Shown here one piece after another: positions 1 to 9,659 of a stretch of 28,138 bases of DNA (position 1 is its first letter; each line of letters opens with the position of its first letter). The notes below the pieces were generated by a model that worked only from the letters and a program-made list of their open reading frames with translations, was not told the origin of the DNA and did no database searches. Origin of the DNA: Chara braunii (lineage: Eukaryota > Streptophyta > Charophyceae > Charales > Characeae); NCBI GenBank assembly GCA_003427395.1, contig BFEA01000189.1, positions 478,246 to 506,383 of the forward strand, written 5' to 3'. A program made the translations under genes and the position numbers.

Positions 1-57
<57 letters not shown>
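1..57. repeat. (GT)n dinucleotide microsatellite at window edge
   Basis: Uninterrupted GT alternation from the first base to 57, 28 full units plus a G. The array is cut by the window edge, so its true length is unknown. The apparent ORF through it is only a Cys-Val repeat produced by the microsatellite. Confidence 0.97.
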
Positions 58-58
<1 letters not shown>

Positions 59-1175
59 AATGATGTTTGAGGGTTGGGGTATTCAATTGCAAGAGCATGT
101 GTACTCATCCATGAAAATGGTACAACATTACGCACAACTGAATATATGGGATTGTATGCCCAATCGTGACTTCGGGTTTGTTGCAGTGGATACCCGTTTC
201 AGACCCGTAACTATGAAGTTGATGCGAATGGCACGATGGTTCGACGTCTGGAGCTGGGGCTGGGCTATGTAGGGCGCGATCTGCGAGATGTGGGGGTCTT
301 TGTGACAAAGGTGCATGATGATGTGCCAAATTCGCCTGGGGTTGGTGGAGACGATCTTGTTGAGAAGATCGTTCATCTCTTGTTGTCAACTGTGGCTAAT
401 GACTATGATGGTCGTATGTGTGAGACTGCGGAATGGGAGGCACAACTGGATGCACCATTGGTCGCGCGCCCTTATCTGCATGGGGAGCTGCGCTATGATA
501 TGTAGAAGTAGGGTCTGTGAGCGATCATGTTCTTGATCCAGGTTGATAAGAGTTAGCGGTGATTTGGTTGATCGTAGCGTACGCAGATTTGTATAACTGG
601 GTTTTGAGTGATGGGTGTTGTGACGGGTTATGAGTGTTGTGACGGGTTATTAATTGTGGGGGTATGTTTTTGCGTATCTCTCGGGGGGAAGCAGTTTATA
701 TTTAGGACATAAAGATGTAGCAAGTTGCCGTTAGAAAAACTTTGCTATGGTGAATACTGGTTATTATCCAGTGTTTTGGATAGGAAGCCTGTCGTAATTT
801 GGCAGAGGGTTGTAAGCATACTGGTCGGTGTAATCTGTATACGCAGGCTTTTTCTTCTTTTTTTGCCATAGGGAGGAGCGTACGGTCGGCAGGCAAACGT
901 AGTTCCTGGCGGGTTCTACCTACTAGTTGTAGGGGGGTAGATATGGCTGGATCAGTAGGGATCGTCGGGGGTCGTGAAGGAGTCCGGTTGGCAGGTGCCA
1001 TCCTTCGAATTGAGACAAAGGATCATCCTACTGAGGGGGCATGTTGGATAAGTGCAGGGTCAGGATCAGAGATGATGTGGTGTCGCAAGCGCTAGTACCT
1101 GCTTTGGCGCATGCTTCGGTTTGCGCTATAATATTTTCATAAGCACGGGACGAGGTAATAAGAGGCGGTAAAGTG
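58..1175. other. Unassigned G/T-rich stretch with a small 19 bp tandem duplication
   Basis: No recognisable gene. The longest plus-strand open frame with a start (236-505, 89 codons) begins Met-Val-Arg-Arg-Leu-Glu and ends Leu-Arg-Tyr-Asp-Met. Its composition is protein-like but I recognise no domain, and an overlapping minus-strand frame (105-389) is equally open, so neither is called as a gene. At 615-651 a 19 bp unit containing GTGTTGTGACGGGTTAT occurs twice in tandem. The plus strand is clearly richer in G and T than in C and A, as in the whole interval up to about 6.9 kb. Confidence 0.5.
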
Positions 1176-1850
1176 GGATCACGCTGTCGTAATATGATCT
1201 TATCGCCTAATGTACCAGAAGACTGGGTGGGTTTGTCGTCAACTTCAATGCAGTGCTTGCTAATCAGGCGCCACGCCTAGTGCTCTACTAGTTTGGTCGT
1301 TTGTGTGGTTTTTTAGTGGATATAGGGGGATCGTATGATATGAGAAAAAAATTGGTGATACCATGGTTCCTGCGAGTCATATGTGACATCATAGCTCATG
1401 TCATTGCTCAGTCATAATTCGGTAATCAACCGGTTTACAGGTATGAGGCAGTAGACTAGATTCACGATTGGCATTTCCGGAGCGTAAGGGAGATGAGGTA
1501 CTGTGAGGCAGTAGGCTGGATTCTCGTTGTCGTAATGTGGTCGCACCGCTTTGATATATCAGATTCAAGGACGGTTGTTTTTGTGGAGATGGATCCAGTG
1601 CGAGTGTTGGGGGGGGGGGGGTTCGTCAGCTTCAGAGACGTACTTGCTAATCAGGCGCCACACCTAGTGTTTTATTAAATTGGTTGTTTGTGTTGTTTTT
1701 TAGGGGATATGATTGGACCATAAACGTATTTTGCTACTGTAGGGGATTTTTTGGAAAAGGTCGGTGGCGTTAAGGTTGTTGTGCATCATATGTCGCACTG
1801 TCGCCGACAGCTCATGTCGCCGATCAGGGTTACTTTGGTAATTTAGGAGT
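1176..1850. repeat. Degenerate ~390 bp tandem duplication
   Basis: Two diverged copies lie in the same orientation. The best-matching block is 1235-1335 against 1622-1725, offset 387, both sharing GCTAATCAGGCGCCAC and the following TTTGTGTKGTTTTTTAG. Flanking blocks also match with shifted offsets: TGTCGTAAT at 1185 and 1528 (offset 343), and a CATATGT...AGCTCATGTC...GGTAAT block near 1375 and 1786 (offset about 411). A shorter duplication of GAGGCAGTAG occurs at about 1444 and 1505. The shifting offsets mean several indels since duplication. A 13-base G-run (1609-1621) sits at the start of the second main block. No coding capacity is evident. Confidence 0.65.
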
Positions 1851-2990
1851 GGCGAAAAGGTATATGGGTCAACAGTGATATTTTTTGTAGGAATCGGTAA
1901 TCGGGTCTACGGCCGCTTTAATATGGGTGGCAGGGTTATGTGCCATATATATGCAAGGAATGTTTGAGTACCAATACTGGAATCCGTGTGCCATGCCGGG
2001 AGCAACGGTGGAGGCGGCTCAGACAGGGGGAGAAGGGAAAAATTAGTACTAATTAGTAATGATTGGGCGAGTAATCGGTACTATTTTTGGTTTTTTTTTT
2101 AAAGAGTACGGGTTACGAAGGGACTAGTGTCTGTTGGCGTGTATGCATGGAGGGTTTTTCGGGTATGCACGAATCCTATGAAGATTATGCTTTACTTTCT
2201 AAATCAGTTTGATTTTCTAACATGAGTGTGAGAGATACGAAGGTAGAAATCGTCTTTTCACGAAAAAATCTACCGAGGGTAAGCGAGGCAATCTGGGGGG
2301 GTGGGGGAGACTTAATTAGCCATTCTGCGCTTGTGGAGAGGGAAGGGGGTACCACAATACTCCGTTATGGAATTTGTGTATAGGTTGTGAGGGTACGAGC
2401 ATAACGTGTGTTCTGTTTTATGCGTAAGGTGCATGTTGGTCTTTTTCTTGTCATTCATTCAAGATTGGAAGTGGGCCCTTGTTGCCCTAAAAAAGTGAAA
2501 TGAGTTCCTCAGTCTGTCATGCTTGATGCATCTTGTGTGATACATGTTTAATACGGTTGAGGAAAAAATATATAAAAATATGAGGTTGTCTCCTTATAAG
2601 AATGAAAATTTTGGAAATACTATGTGTGTGATATAAGCAAAAATTTACTACAGAAAGTGGCGTACCATAGTAGAGACATGATAAAGCCATTCGTGTTAAT
2701 CGGCTGATGATATGGCATGCGGCGAGTACTGCGGGTTGGCTTTGCTAGGTCTACTAATGGTGAATTGACAAAGCTACTTTGGGGGGCTTATTTTGCATCT
2801 AAGTACATACCGCGCCGTGTCGGTTGAGATCTGCGAAGACGAGTTGTAGTCCTGCGGGAGTCAAGGGGATATTTTTTATGCCTCTTGATCACCAACTTAA
2901 CCCATTTATCAGTCCACTTTGCCGAAGGAATCCAGTCTTATTGTCAGCGCAGTCATAAATGAGGAGTCGATAAGAAGGGTCAGTTCGTAG
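1851..2990. other. Unassigned stretch, no gene seen
   Basis: No open frame of note and no recognisable domain on either strand. The plus strand stays G/T-rich, with short homopolymers such as a T-run at 2091-2100. Probably decayed repeat sequence, but no family is recognisable. Confidence 0.4.
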
Positions 2991-3004
2991 TTTAAGGGGT
3001 TTTG

Positions 3005-3005
<1 letters not shown>

Positions 3006-3052
<47 letters not shown>

Positions 3053-3133
3053 TCAAATAGAACTGCCCGGTAAACCGTAGGCAGAGAGGGAGAAGAGGAC
3101 AACAAACGAGGGGCTGTGACAAACTGTTTCGTC

Positions 3134-3177
<44 letters not shown>

Positions 3178-3271
3178 GTGTATACTGTCAAACAGAGCTA
3201 CATGGTGCTTCGTAGGAGGCGAGGGAGACGAGGACAACAACGAGGGGTTGTGACAAGACTGTCTCGTGTAT

Positions 3272-3338
<67 letters not shown>

Positions 3339-3355
3339 TTATATATATATATATA
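3006..3355. repeat. Duplicated 85-90 bp unit embedded in AT and GATA microsatellites
   Basis: An (AT)n array at about 3006-3050 is followed by a unique segment (3051-3135), a second (AT)n array (about 3135-3171), a diverged copy of the same segment (3186-3273), a (GATA)n array of about 16 units (about 3274-3338) and a final (AT)n run (3339-3355). The two copies share the order GTCAAA-AGA-GAGGGAGA-GAGGACAACAA-CGAGGGG-TGTGACAA-CTGT-TCGT, with period 135. ORFs drawn across it on the minus strand are Ile-Tyr repeats from the microsatellites and are not genes. Confidence 0.9.
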
Positions 3356-4634
3356 AGCAAGTATTCTAAAAAAATAACATATCCCGAAAACTATCTGGAA
3401 TTGAGGAAAGGATTAAATGGTTGCACCGCAAAGTTTTCAGGTTCATAGGTCTGGAAGAAGCGGAGAGAAGCCGAGAGTAGAGCGTATTATTCGCTAGTTC
3501 CGAATATCGTGCGACGTTTCTCAACAGAACCCCGAATTCTTCGGGAAAATGCTTGTTGTGATAACGTCTCAATGTAGAAACTCATGCCAACGGCAAAATT
3601 TGCAAGCAATTACTAAAAAATCATTTTGGTTTATTACCGAGTATTAGTGAGTATGCTTTTGTATATCCTACGAGGATGTCCTAGTTGGGTCGTTGCGGAC
3701 GAGTGTCAAGAGGGGGGGAAAATATTTCACGTGGTGATCAGATTTAAATCCAGTTGTCAATCCTTGAGCGTGATTTATAGTCAGAGGAGGCATAAAGGGA
3801 TGATCGATAGGAAGGGAACATCATTCTGTTAGAGAAGAAGGAATATATATTTATACGTGTGCAAATCCTGAGTCCTTGTCTAAAATTTATCATAAGAAAT
3901 TAGAGTGATGAATCGTCTTGTTTAAACGGACTCATATACCGGAATTAGTAAAAAAACGAGGGCAATATGTGTTAATTGTCAATTCTCAGAAAACAAAAGG
4001 GGCTTATTCATCTGCAGGCTACGAAAAAAGGTGAAAGTCATTGGTGTTAGACCTGCTTCTAAGCACAAGGTGAGATGGCGGGTCGTTTTTGTTTTCAACG
4101 AGCACTAATCAGGGAAGGAACATTTTTAAACCTCCGAGGTGAATAGTTCTAAATCTAATACTCGATTCATCATGCCACGGGGTCTTGGGTTATTGCGTGA
4201 TCACGCGCAAAAATAAGGAACAGGTCAAGTCTTATCTACAAACGTTTGAGCAGAAAGCATCCTACATTACTTATCCAGGATTTCTGGAAAAGAGTGGTAA
4301 CGTCTGCCTTTTTTTAAAAAAAACAAGCTCCTAGATCGGAATATGAAAAATAAGGGGGAAGAAGCAGTATGCTTTAATTGCTCGATTCATGTCGTCGTGG
4401 AGTGTTGAGCAGGTTTCAATGATAAAAAAAACGCAAGTTATAAAGCAAGCATAATCTGGGGAAATGACCTTTTGTGATTATCAATTATCCATGTGTTGGT
4501 ATAGATATAGCCCGTCTATCGATGGTTAAGTGTGATATCAATTTTGTGCATGTGGTATGTATGCCGGTATGTGTGGAATCTTAGTTTGTATGGATCTAGC
4601 AGGGACGAAGGTATCGTGTGATCGTTATGATTAG
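3356..4634. other. Unassigned stretch, no gene seen
   Basis: Only short, unconvincing ORFs (for example 3626-3832 plus and 3366-3572 minus, 68 codons each) with no domain I recognise. A weak similarity around TCGATTCAT at about 4163 and 4382 may be another decayed duplication. No RNA gene or clear element boundary is visible. Confidence 0.4.
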
Positions 4635-4795
4635 GTGGGTTCATATGTGGGTGGAACACTTAGGTAGGTGAAGGGGGTTAGGTGGGCAGGCATATATGAG
4701 GATTGGTATACTGGGGTGGTGGAGGGAGTTGGGAGGGTGAGCATATGTGCGGGTAGATTACTTAGGTAAGGGGTAGAGGTACAGTGGGTGGGAGT
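4635..4795 (+). repeat. G-rich low-complexity tract with short imperfect repeats
   Basis: Rich in GGTGG, GGAGGG and GGGTGAG motifs, with ACTTAGGTA repeated at about 4658 and 4760 and followed each time by a G-rich segment. The spacing of G-runs would permit G-quadruplex folding on the plus strand, but this is an inference from composition. Confidence 0.55.
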
Positions 4796-5600
4796 AAAAA
4801 AAAGTGTATGGTGCTATATCGCCAGAATAGCTATCAGGGAGGTGTGCACACCATATGACACGTATGTTCCAGTACGCCATGCAGAAGTGGGGGTATACAT
4901 CGTAGGCTAGTGGGAGGAGATCAGCAGGTGGGCTTAACCCCTGCATTGCGACAGGACAGAGTACGATAGTTATGCGTGTGTCGAAGTGCCATATGCAACC
5001 ATAGCAACCCATTCGTGGGAATCTCCATTAGCCATAGATATACCATTAGTTTTGCAGGCGGTAGGATTACATACCTCGTCATCCAGGTGTCGCAACAGTC
5101 TCTCCTCGTACGCATCAGCTGGCAAACCAAGCACACACTTTTATGCATAAAGAAAAGAAGTACAACAAGGCAGAGGAGGAAGAAGAAGAGTAGGGAGCAT
5201 GATGGTCAATGCCATCAACACCTGCAGTCTAACTGGTGGAGGAGGGGTGGCGCATCCCCTAAAGCGCTTTTCGCCGCTTGCGCCTATCACGGCTCATCAG
5301 AGGGTGAGGTTCCTCTGACTCCCAGTGGTAGTGAGGGGGCAAGTGGTGAGGATTTGAGCAGCCGGTGTTCTGAGCCAAACTTACCATGTGCTCGTTGGCT
5401 TCAGCTTCGGCGAGATATTCGTCCATAGCAGCCATTCTTATCCACGTCCTGAGATGGCCTGTCGTGATCGCAGTGTAAGGCTTCACTGCCTACGATGTGT
5501 CGATCAGCACTCACAGCAGCAGCGTTTGTTCACATATGTGAACTATTAGCAACTGCTTAGGAGAAAGAAAGACAGCCTCCTTTCTCAGGTAGCTATGGAG
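4796..5600. other. Region with overlapping unassigned ORFs; no supported gene
   Basis: The longest plus-strand frame is 4976-5428 (150 codons); it has a basic stretch of Arg and Lys near residues 60-72 and a Ser/Glu/Gly-rich C-terminal half, but no recognisable domain. On the minus strand, 5259-5486 and 4921-5148 are also open. The minus strand carries a donor-like GTAAGT near 5360 and, near 5120-5200, a pyrimidine-rich stretch ending in CAG, so a split gene on that strand was considered. The reading frame did not join sensibly across these signals. No function is assigned. Confidence 0.3.
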
Positions 5601-6243
5601 GGTCTAGTCGTCCCGTCCGCAGTACCGAGTCTGAGGTTGAAGCGAGGAGAGCAGGGAGGGAAGGTAGTAACGCAGGCAGTAGTATGTGCACCCAACCGTG
5701 GGTCGGTCCGGCTGAAGATGAGGATGAACCCATTGGCTGCACACTTTTAAGCAGGTGTAATAAGGTGGAGATGCAGCTGTATGGTGTGGAAGGTGTGAGC
5801 GGGTGTATGGGTATAGTTGGTGCGAGTGCAGGTGGTAGATTGCTGGCTAGCGGGGTTGGGTAGCGTGTGGTAAGGGTGGCAAGTCGTGGGTGTGGTGGGG
5901 GTGTATGTAGTATGGTTTTGGGATTCAACAGGTCGGGGGGTGGTTGGAGAGGGGGTTTTGCTTTGGTTCTTCGTGATATGGGGGGTGGGTGTGTATGTAA
6001 GGATGGAAGGCGTGTATTCTTTTGGTGAGCAATGTCTTTTTGGCAAGTTCTCAGAAGTCAGTTGTTCGTATGTGCGGTCATGGGCGGGGTGGGTCGGGTT
6101 GTGTCCGTTTGAATTTTCAGAGCTTTGTACTTTATACTGTCTGCGTTTTGCTGAGACGTCACGTTTTCGGGTGATTGTCAGTATGTGTTTCAGTCGGTAG
6201 TGGGGGGAAGGGCGTGTTATTTTTTGAAAAATTAATAAATTGA
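5601..6243 (+). other. G/T-rich low-complexity stretch
   Basis: The plus strand is dominated by GGTGTG, GGGGTG and GTGTATG motifs. Opposing open frames (5747-6256 minus, 169 codons, Thr/Pro/His-rich; 5886-6200 plus, 104 codons, Gly/Val-rich) are what such biased DNA gives by chance. I see no domain and do not call a gene. Confidence 0.45.
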
Positions 6244-6914
6244 GTCTGCAGGTCAAGTGTTGGCATTTTACGTATGTATTTTGTCGTTTTTGTTCTTGTT
6301 TTTTGTACTCAGAGCGTGTGGCCTGTTTTTTGTTTTTTGTTTTTTTGTTCTTGAGTTCTTGGTTCTTGCTAGCGTACGTCGCATTGCTCGTGTGTGGGTG
6401 TGCCTTCTTGCGTTGGGGGTGCGAGTTTGGGAATGGTGGGCGGGAAGGTGGACTCTGTTTATTTTGATATAAGGTCTCAGGTTGGTTGTGTGGGTCTATT
6501 TATTTTACATGACTATCATGTTTAACTAGTAGTGCACAGAGGGTTGTATTTTTGTGTCTGCAGGTCATGTGTGGGTATTGTACTGGTATTTTTGTTTGTA
6601 TATTTGTTTTGTCGTTTTGGTTCTTGTTTTTTGTTCTCAGTGCGTGTGGCCTGTTTTTTTGCTTTTTGTTTTTTGATCTTTGGTACTTGGTTCTTGCTTG
6701 CGTACGTCGAGTTGCTCGTGTGTGGGTGTGCTTTCTTTCATTGGGGGTGCGAGTTTGGGGATGGTGGGCGGGAAGGTGGTTTCTATTTACTCTGTAGTAA
6801 GGTCCTGGGGTTCATTGTGTGGGTCTTTTTAGTCTTTCATTTTACATGACCTTCCTGCTTAATGGTGGTGCAGAAGAGCTTGTATTTTTATGTCTGCAGT
6901 GGTGTATACGGGTG
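6244..6914. repeat. ~312-336 bp tandem repeat, 2 full copies plus a stub
   Basis: Each unit begins with GTCTGCAG: copy 1 at 6244, copy 2 at 6556 and a third start at 6892 that runs only about 22 bases before the LINE-A tail. Shared landmarks in order are TTTGTCGTTTTKGTTCTTG, GCGTGTGGCCTGTTTTTT, TACTTGGTTCTTGC-type sequence, TGCTCGTGTGTGGGTGTG, GGGGGTGCGAGTTTGGG and TGGTGGGCGGGAAGGTGG. Both copies carry parallel open frames (6257-6472 and 6552-6797) for similar hydrophobic, Phe/Leu/Val/Trp-rich peptides. This follows from the repeat and is not evidence of a gene. Satellite-like or element-internal repeat; family unknown. Confidence 0.85.
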
Positions 6915-6936
6915 TTTTTTTTTTATCCACCGTTAA

Positions 6937-7447
6937 GTTACTAGCATTCCGCCACTCCAGAAAATAAGTACAGTTAATATAATTGTTGCTCATAGCACTA
7001 TTCCTCCTCCCTCCCAAACCCCTTAAGGACCATCAACTCTTTTTTTTTTTTTTTTTTAACAAAAAAAAACAAAGCTCCATCTATTGGTGGGGAGCAACAC
7101 CTGCTGCAAACTGGGTCCAGCATCCCATAGATACAACCATATCCTCTCAAATTGGCACGAACTGGGAACCGGGCCAAGCGTCCCATGACGAGTACATTCA
7201 GAAAACTCGTCAGAAAATTTCATGCAAATGAGGATAGGAACCTACTAGAAAAATCCAATTGGTCATCAACTCAAGCTCTGAAGGAGTGAGGAATTTATCA
7301 TTAGGTCCCCAATTCATCAGCAATTGATCACCAGTTTGTAGTTTACTAGCATTCAGCTATTTTGAGAAGTGAATACAACCAATAAACTTTGTTTCGTTCT
7401 TATAACTTCATTCCTCCTCTCTCCCAAACCACTTAAGGTCTACCAAC
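6937..7447. repeat. ~100 bp direct repeats flanking a 300 bp insert
   Basis: 6937-7035 and 7337-7447 are diverged copies in the same orientation. Both contain TTACTAGCATTC near the left end and ATTCCTCCTC-CTCCCAAACC-CTTAAGG near the right end. By eye they are about 70-75% identical. The right copy encodes the last residues of the LINE-A C-terminal frame (Leu-Lys-Trp-Phe-Gly-Arg-Glu-Glu-Glu-stop on the minus strand); the left copy encodes the similar Leu-Lys-Gly-Phe-Gly-Arg-Glu-Glu-Glu. The insert begins with a T-run exactly where the left copy ends. This could be a very long target-site duplication or a duplicated LINE 3' end. Confidence 0.75.
7036..7336 (-). mobile_element. 5'-truncated retroelement fragment with A19 tail, inserted in LINE-A
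   Basis: In minus sense it ends with A19 (T-run 7040-7058), preceded by a T-rich homopolymer (7061-7069 in complement) and by CTCCCCACCAATAGATGG. Upstream of that is a module like GGATGCTGGACCCAG, present twice 58 bp apart (7105-7128 and 7163-7186). The same module occurs at 12127-12189, 15349-15395 (opposite strand) and, weakly, 16880-16930. The A-tail orientation shows a minus-strand retroelement 3' end. Whether it is a truncated LINE or a SINE cannot be told; no coding region is seen. Confidence 0.65.
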
Positions 7448-7623
7448 GCAAGGTCCGAGGGAGGGAAGAATTCTGGAAAATCACCAACATCTTTTAAAGT
7501 ATCATCAGGCCTCAAATCCCACCAGCGATTGAACACCGGTTTGTAATCTAGTTTGAGTGGCATTTCAGAACCATTTTCCCCAGCCCATTCAACTTTCCCA
7601 ATGTTCCCGCCCTCTGACTCCAC
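7408..7623 (-). pseudogene. LINE-A ORF2 C-terminal tail fragment
   Basis: A 71-codon open frame directly downstream of the zf-RVT remnant, in the position of the ORF2 C-terminus. It begins near Met-Glu-Ser-Glu-Gly-Gly and ends Phe-Gly-Arg-Glu-Glu-Glu-stop. There is a Trp-rich middle (Phe-Asn-Arg-Trp-Trp-Asp-Leu) and an acidic, Asp/Glu-containing end. The assignment depends on position and shared strand; on its own the peptide matches no domain I know. The final ten codons recur in the diverged 6937-7035 copy. Confidence 0.5.
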
Positions 7624-7719
7624 AAGCCAGTCCTTTTGAAATTGTGAGAGGATTTTTTTGATGTCTGTTTTTTTAATGAAAAACTTTGAGCTTATTTTTG
7701 GTGTTCTAGAAATCGCTTG

Positions 7720-8119
7720 GCAATGTTCGAGAGTTTTGTCCCTTCAAGTCTTACCTCTTCCATAACACGCCCACATCTTTTGTGCCATAGGGTCCAAAGT
7801 ACAACTTTCTTCCTAGGTGAAAAAGATTATATTGAAAAGTAGATAGTGAGTGATAAGGTGGAGGGATTCCATTGCCCTATTTATATCACTCGCCAATCCC
7901 GTGGCCAATCTAGTTCAGTCAAGCGTTTCCAAACGCAATCCCATCTCGAGCGTGGGCACTGTGCAAATATGTGTTCTATGGTTTCTCTATATTTTCATGA
8001 GGGAAATGCCAAGAGGCAAAACTGGCACCAAGGAGATGCAAGCCCCCTTTGTTCTAAAGTTGTATGGTCTATCAACCAGTCATTGGTGGGCAAGCATCGG
8101 TGCACAATCTGCCATTGAG
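7720..8119 (-). pseudogene. LINE-A ORF2 zinc-binding (zf-RVT) domain remnant
   Basis: Reading the minus strand from 8119, one frame gives Trp-Gln-Ile-Val-His-Arg-Cys-Leu-Pro-Thr-Asn-Asp-Trp-Leu, then a Cys-Gln-Phe-Cys pair. After a frameshift it continues with Glu-Thr-Ile-Glu-His-Ile-Phe-Ala-Gln-Cys-Pro and Trp-Asp-Cys-Val-Trp. The LPT...L..R / C..C / E..EH.F..CP / W pattern is the hallmark of the zf-RVT domain at the C-terminus of plant LINE ORF2 proteins. Near 7730-7800 a further Trp-Thr-Leu-Trp-His-Lys-Arg-Cys stretch fits the W.IW..RN block that closes the domain. The frameshift makes it non-functional. Known members bind nucleic acid during target-primed reverse transcription. Confidence 0.8.
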
Positions 8120-9659
8120 GAGATGAAAACTTTTGCTGGTCTCTCTTTAATTTTTTGGAACCAGCGCAAGGGTCTAAGTTGCTTCATACTAATACTTAGA
8201 TGTTTGGCCCATCAGTCGAGCGTAATTGTCATTACATCAACCTTGGGTCTCAATAAGCAATCTATGGTTTTGACTGTGAGTGATTGTAATGTCATAGGTT
8301 TACCATGTCAGCTTGTTTTCCAGCACCATTCCCCCGGATCAATAGGGAGTTCCGCTATCGGCAATTCGAGAAAGTAGGCACACCATTGTGCGCAGAGGTA
8401 GTTAATAACACTCTGATCCTATAGAGAGCAATGTGGGGTAAAAGTTCCCCTCTATCTGTATCATATCTAGAAAGGGGAAAATCCCTTTGTAATTCCAATA
8501 TATTGACTAATGATCCCTGAGGATGAGTGCACACTATCTGGCCTAAAATTATTTGATTGTTATTGTCGAAGCCAGATACCTAGTCCCCCTCTTGCAGGAA
8601 TGGTCTTTTTTTAAGAATAACCTCTCGTGTTTTAGGCATTGAGGACGTAATCTGATCTAATGAATCCGATAGATGGTATGCATATCGAAAAGCAGGTCTT
8701 AGTTGTTCTACCGCCATCCATCCCTTTTTAATTGGATCCCAAATATCCTTGACTCTCACCACCCTCATTTTTATCCACATTGCTCACAGTGGGGAGGAAC
8801 TATTGAGGGTACTCTCATTCGAATATGTAATTCACCGCTTGCCAAAAAGGGGCAATCATAAAGTTTCCTCATAACCTCGTGGAAAGGGTCTGTCAGACAG
8901 TGGTAATCTCCTTCATGTTTTTAACAAAGACACCCCAAAAATATCTAGCACTAGATCCTTCCTAGATTCTCTCCTTACCCCTTCCAAATGGGGCCCAAGG
9001 TTTGGCCTAGAGATACTCCAAAACTTGTCCTCTATCCATCTCAATGGGTGCACATTCTCTGTGGAAGGGGGGGCAAGTCTTCAAATTTGTTTGAGTCATA
9101 GGCCGCCAAGGAATTTCACGAGAAAAAATATTTTTTTTTAGCCATTATAGTGATAGGACGTGACTTTGAACAACCGGGTCCAAAAAACTTAATCCCTCTT
9201 TAGACTTATGTTATATGAGGGTGAGTCAAACCACTCGGGGATTGCCCTAAGGGCTTCTTGATCCCCACTTCAGAGAAATTATATAATTAGTTTTTTTAAT
9301 TCTTTGGTCGCTGATTTACCTAATGACCAAACGACTGATTTATACCAAATAGAGGTCAATACAATATTGTTAATGATTAAGGCTCTACCAGAAATTGAAG
9401 TGTATTTTTTTTTCATTGATTCATTTTATCCAATGTTGGCTTAGAAATTCATTCATCATTAATCGATGGTTTGCCTTGCGTCGTCAGCGATACCTCCAAT
9501 ACTCTAATCGAGGCCTCCAAAGGAAGTCATTTCACTATTGGTATTTTTTTAGGTCTAACTTCTTTGGAGTGAATCCATCATCCTTGTGTCTTACTTCCCC
9601 AGTTAACGACCATGTCTGATACCATAAAGAACTTGTTCATGAGTGCTTTTATTTATTTC
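8120..9659 (-). pseudogene. LINE-A ORF2 RT-to-zinc-finger connection, heavily decayed
   Basis: This stretch joins the RT and zf-RVT remnants on the same strand. The clearest part is the open frame 8580-8780, with Val-Lys-Asp-Ile-Trp-Asp-Pro-Ile-Lys-Lys-Gly-Trp, the kind of W.(P) block found between RT and zf-RVT in LINE ORF2. The rest has frequent stops. Plus-strand ORFs here (7850-8377, 9395-9619) are antisense shadows with no domain. No other gene is visible. Confidence 0.55.

Noticed and set aside
2889-3360. Minus-strand ORFs of 100 and 122 codons
   Set aside because: They are translations of AT and GATA microsatellites (Ile-Tyr and Ile-Tyr-Leu-Ser repeats).
4921-5486. Possible split gene on the minus strand with GTAAGT and a pyrimidine-rich stretch ending in CAG
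   Set aside because: Frames on the two sides do not join in phase and neither peptide is recognisable; ordinary sequence gives such signals by chance.
5747-6256. 169-codon minus-strand ORF rich in Thr, Pro and His
   Set aside because: It lies antisense to G/T-rich low-complexity DNA, has no domain, and stop codons are rare there because of composition.
6257-6849. Repeated hydrophobic membrane-like peptides as a small gene family
   Set aside because: The similarity of the peptides is explained by the underlying tandem repeat in G/T-rich DNA; there is no start context or conserved domain.
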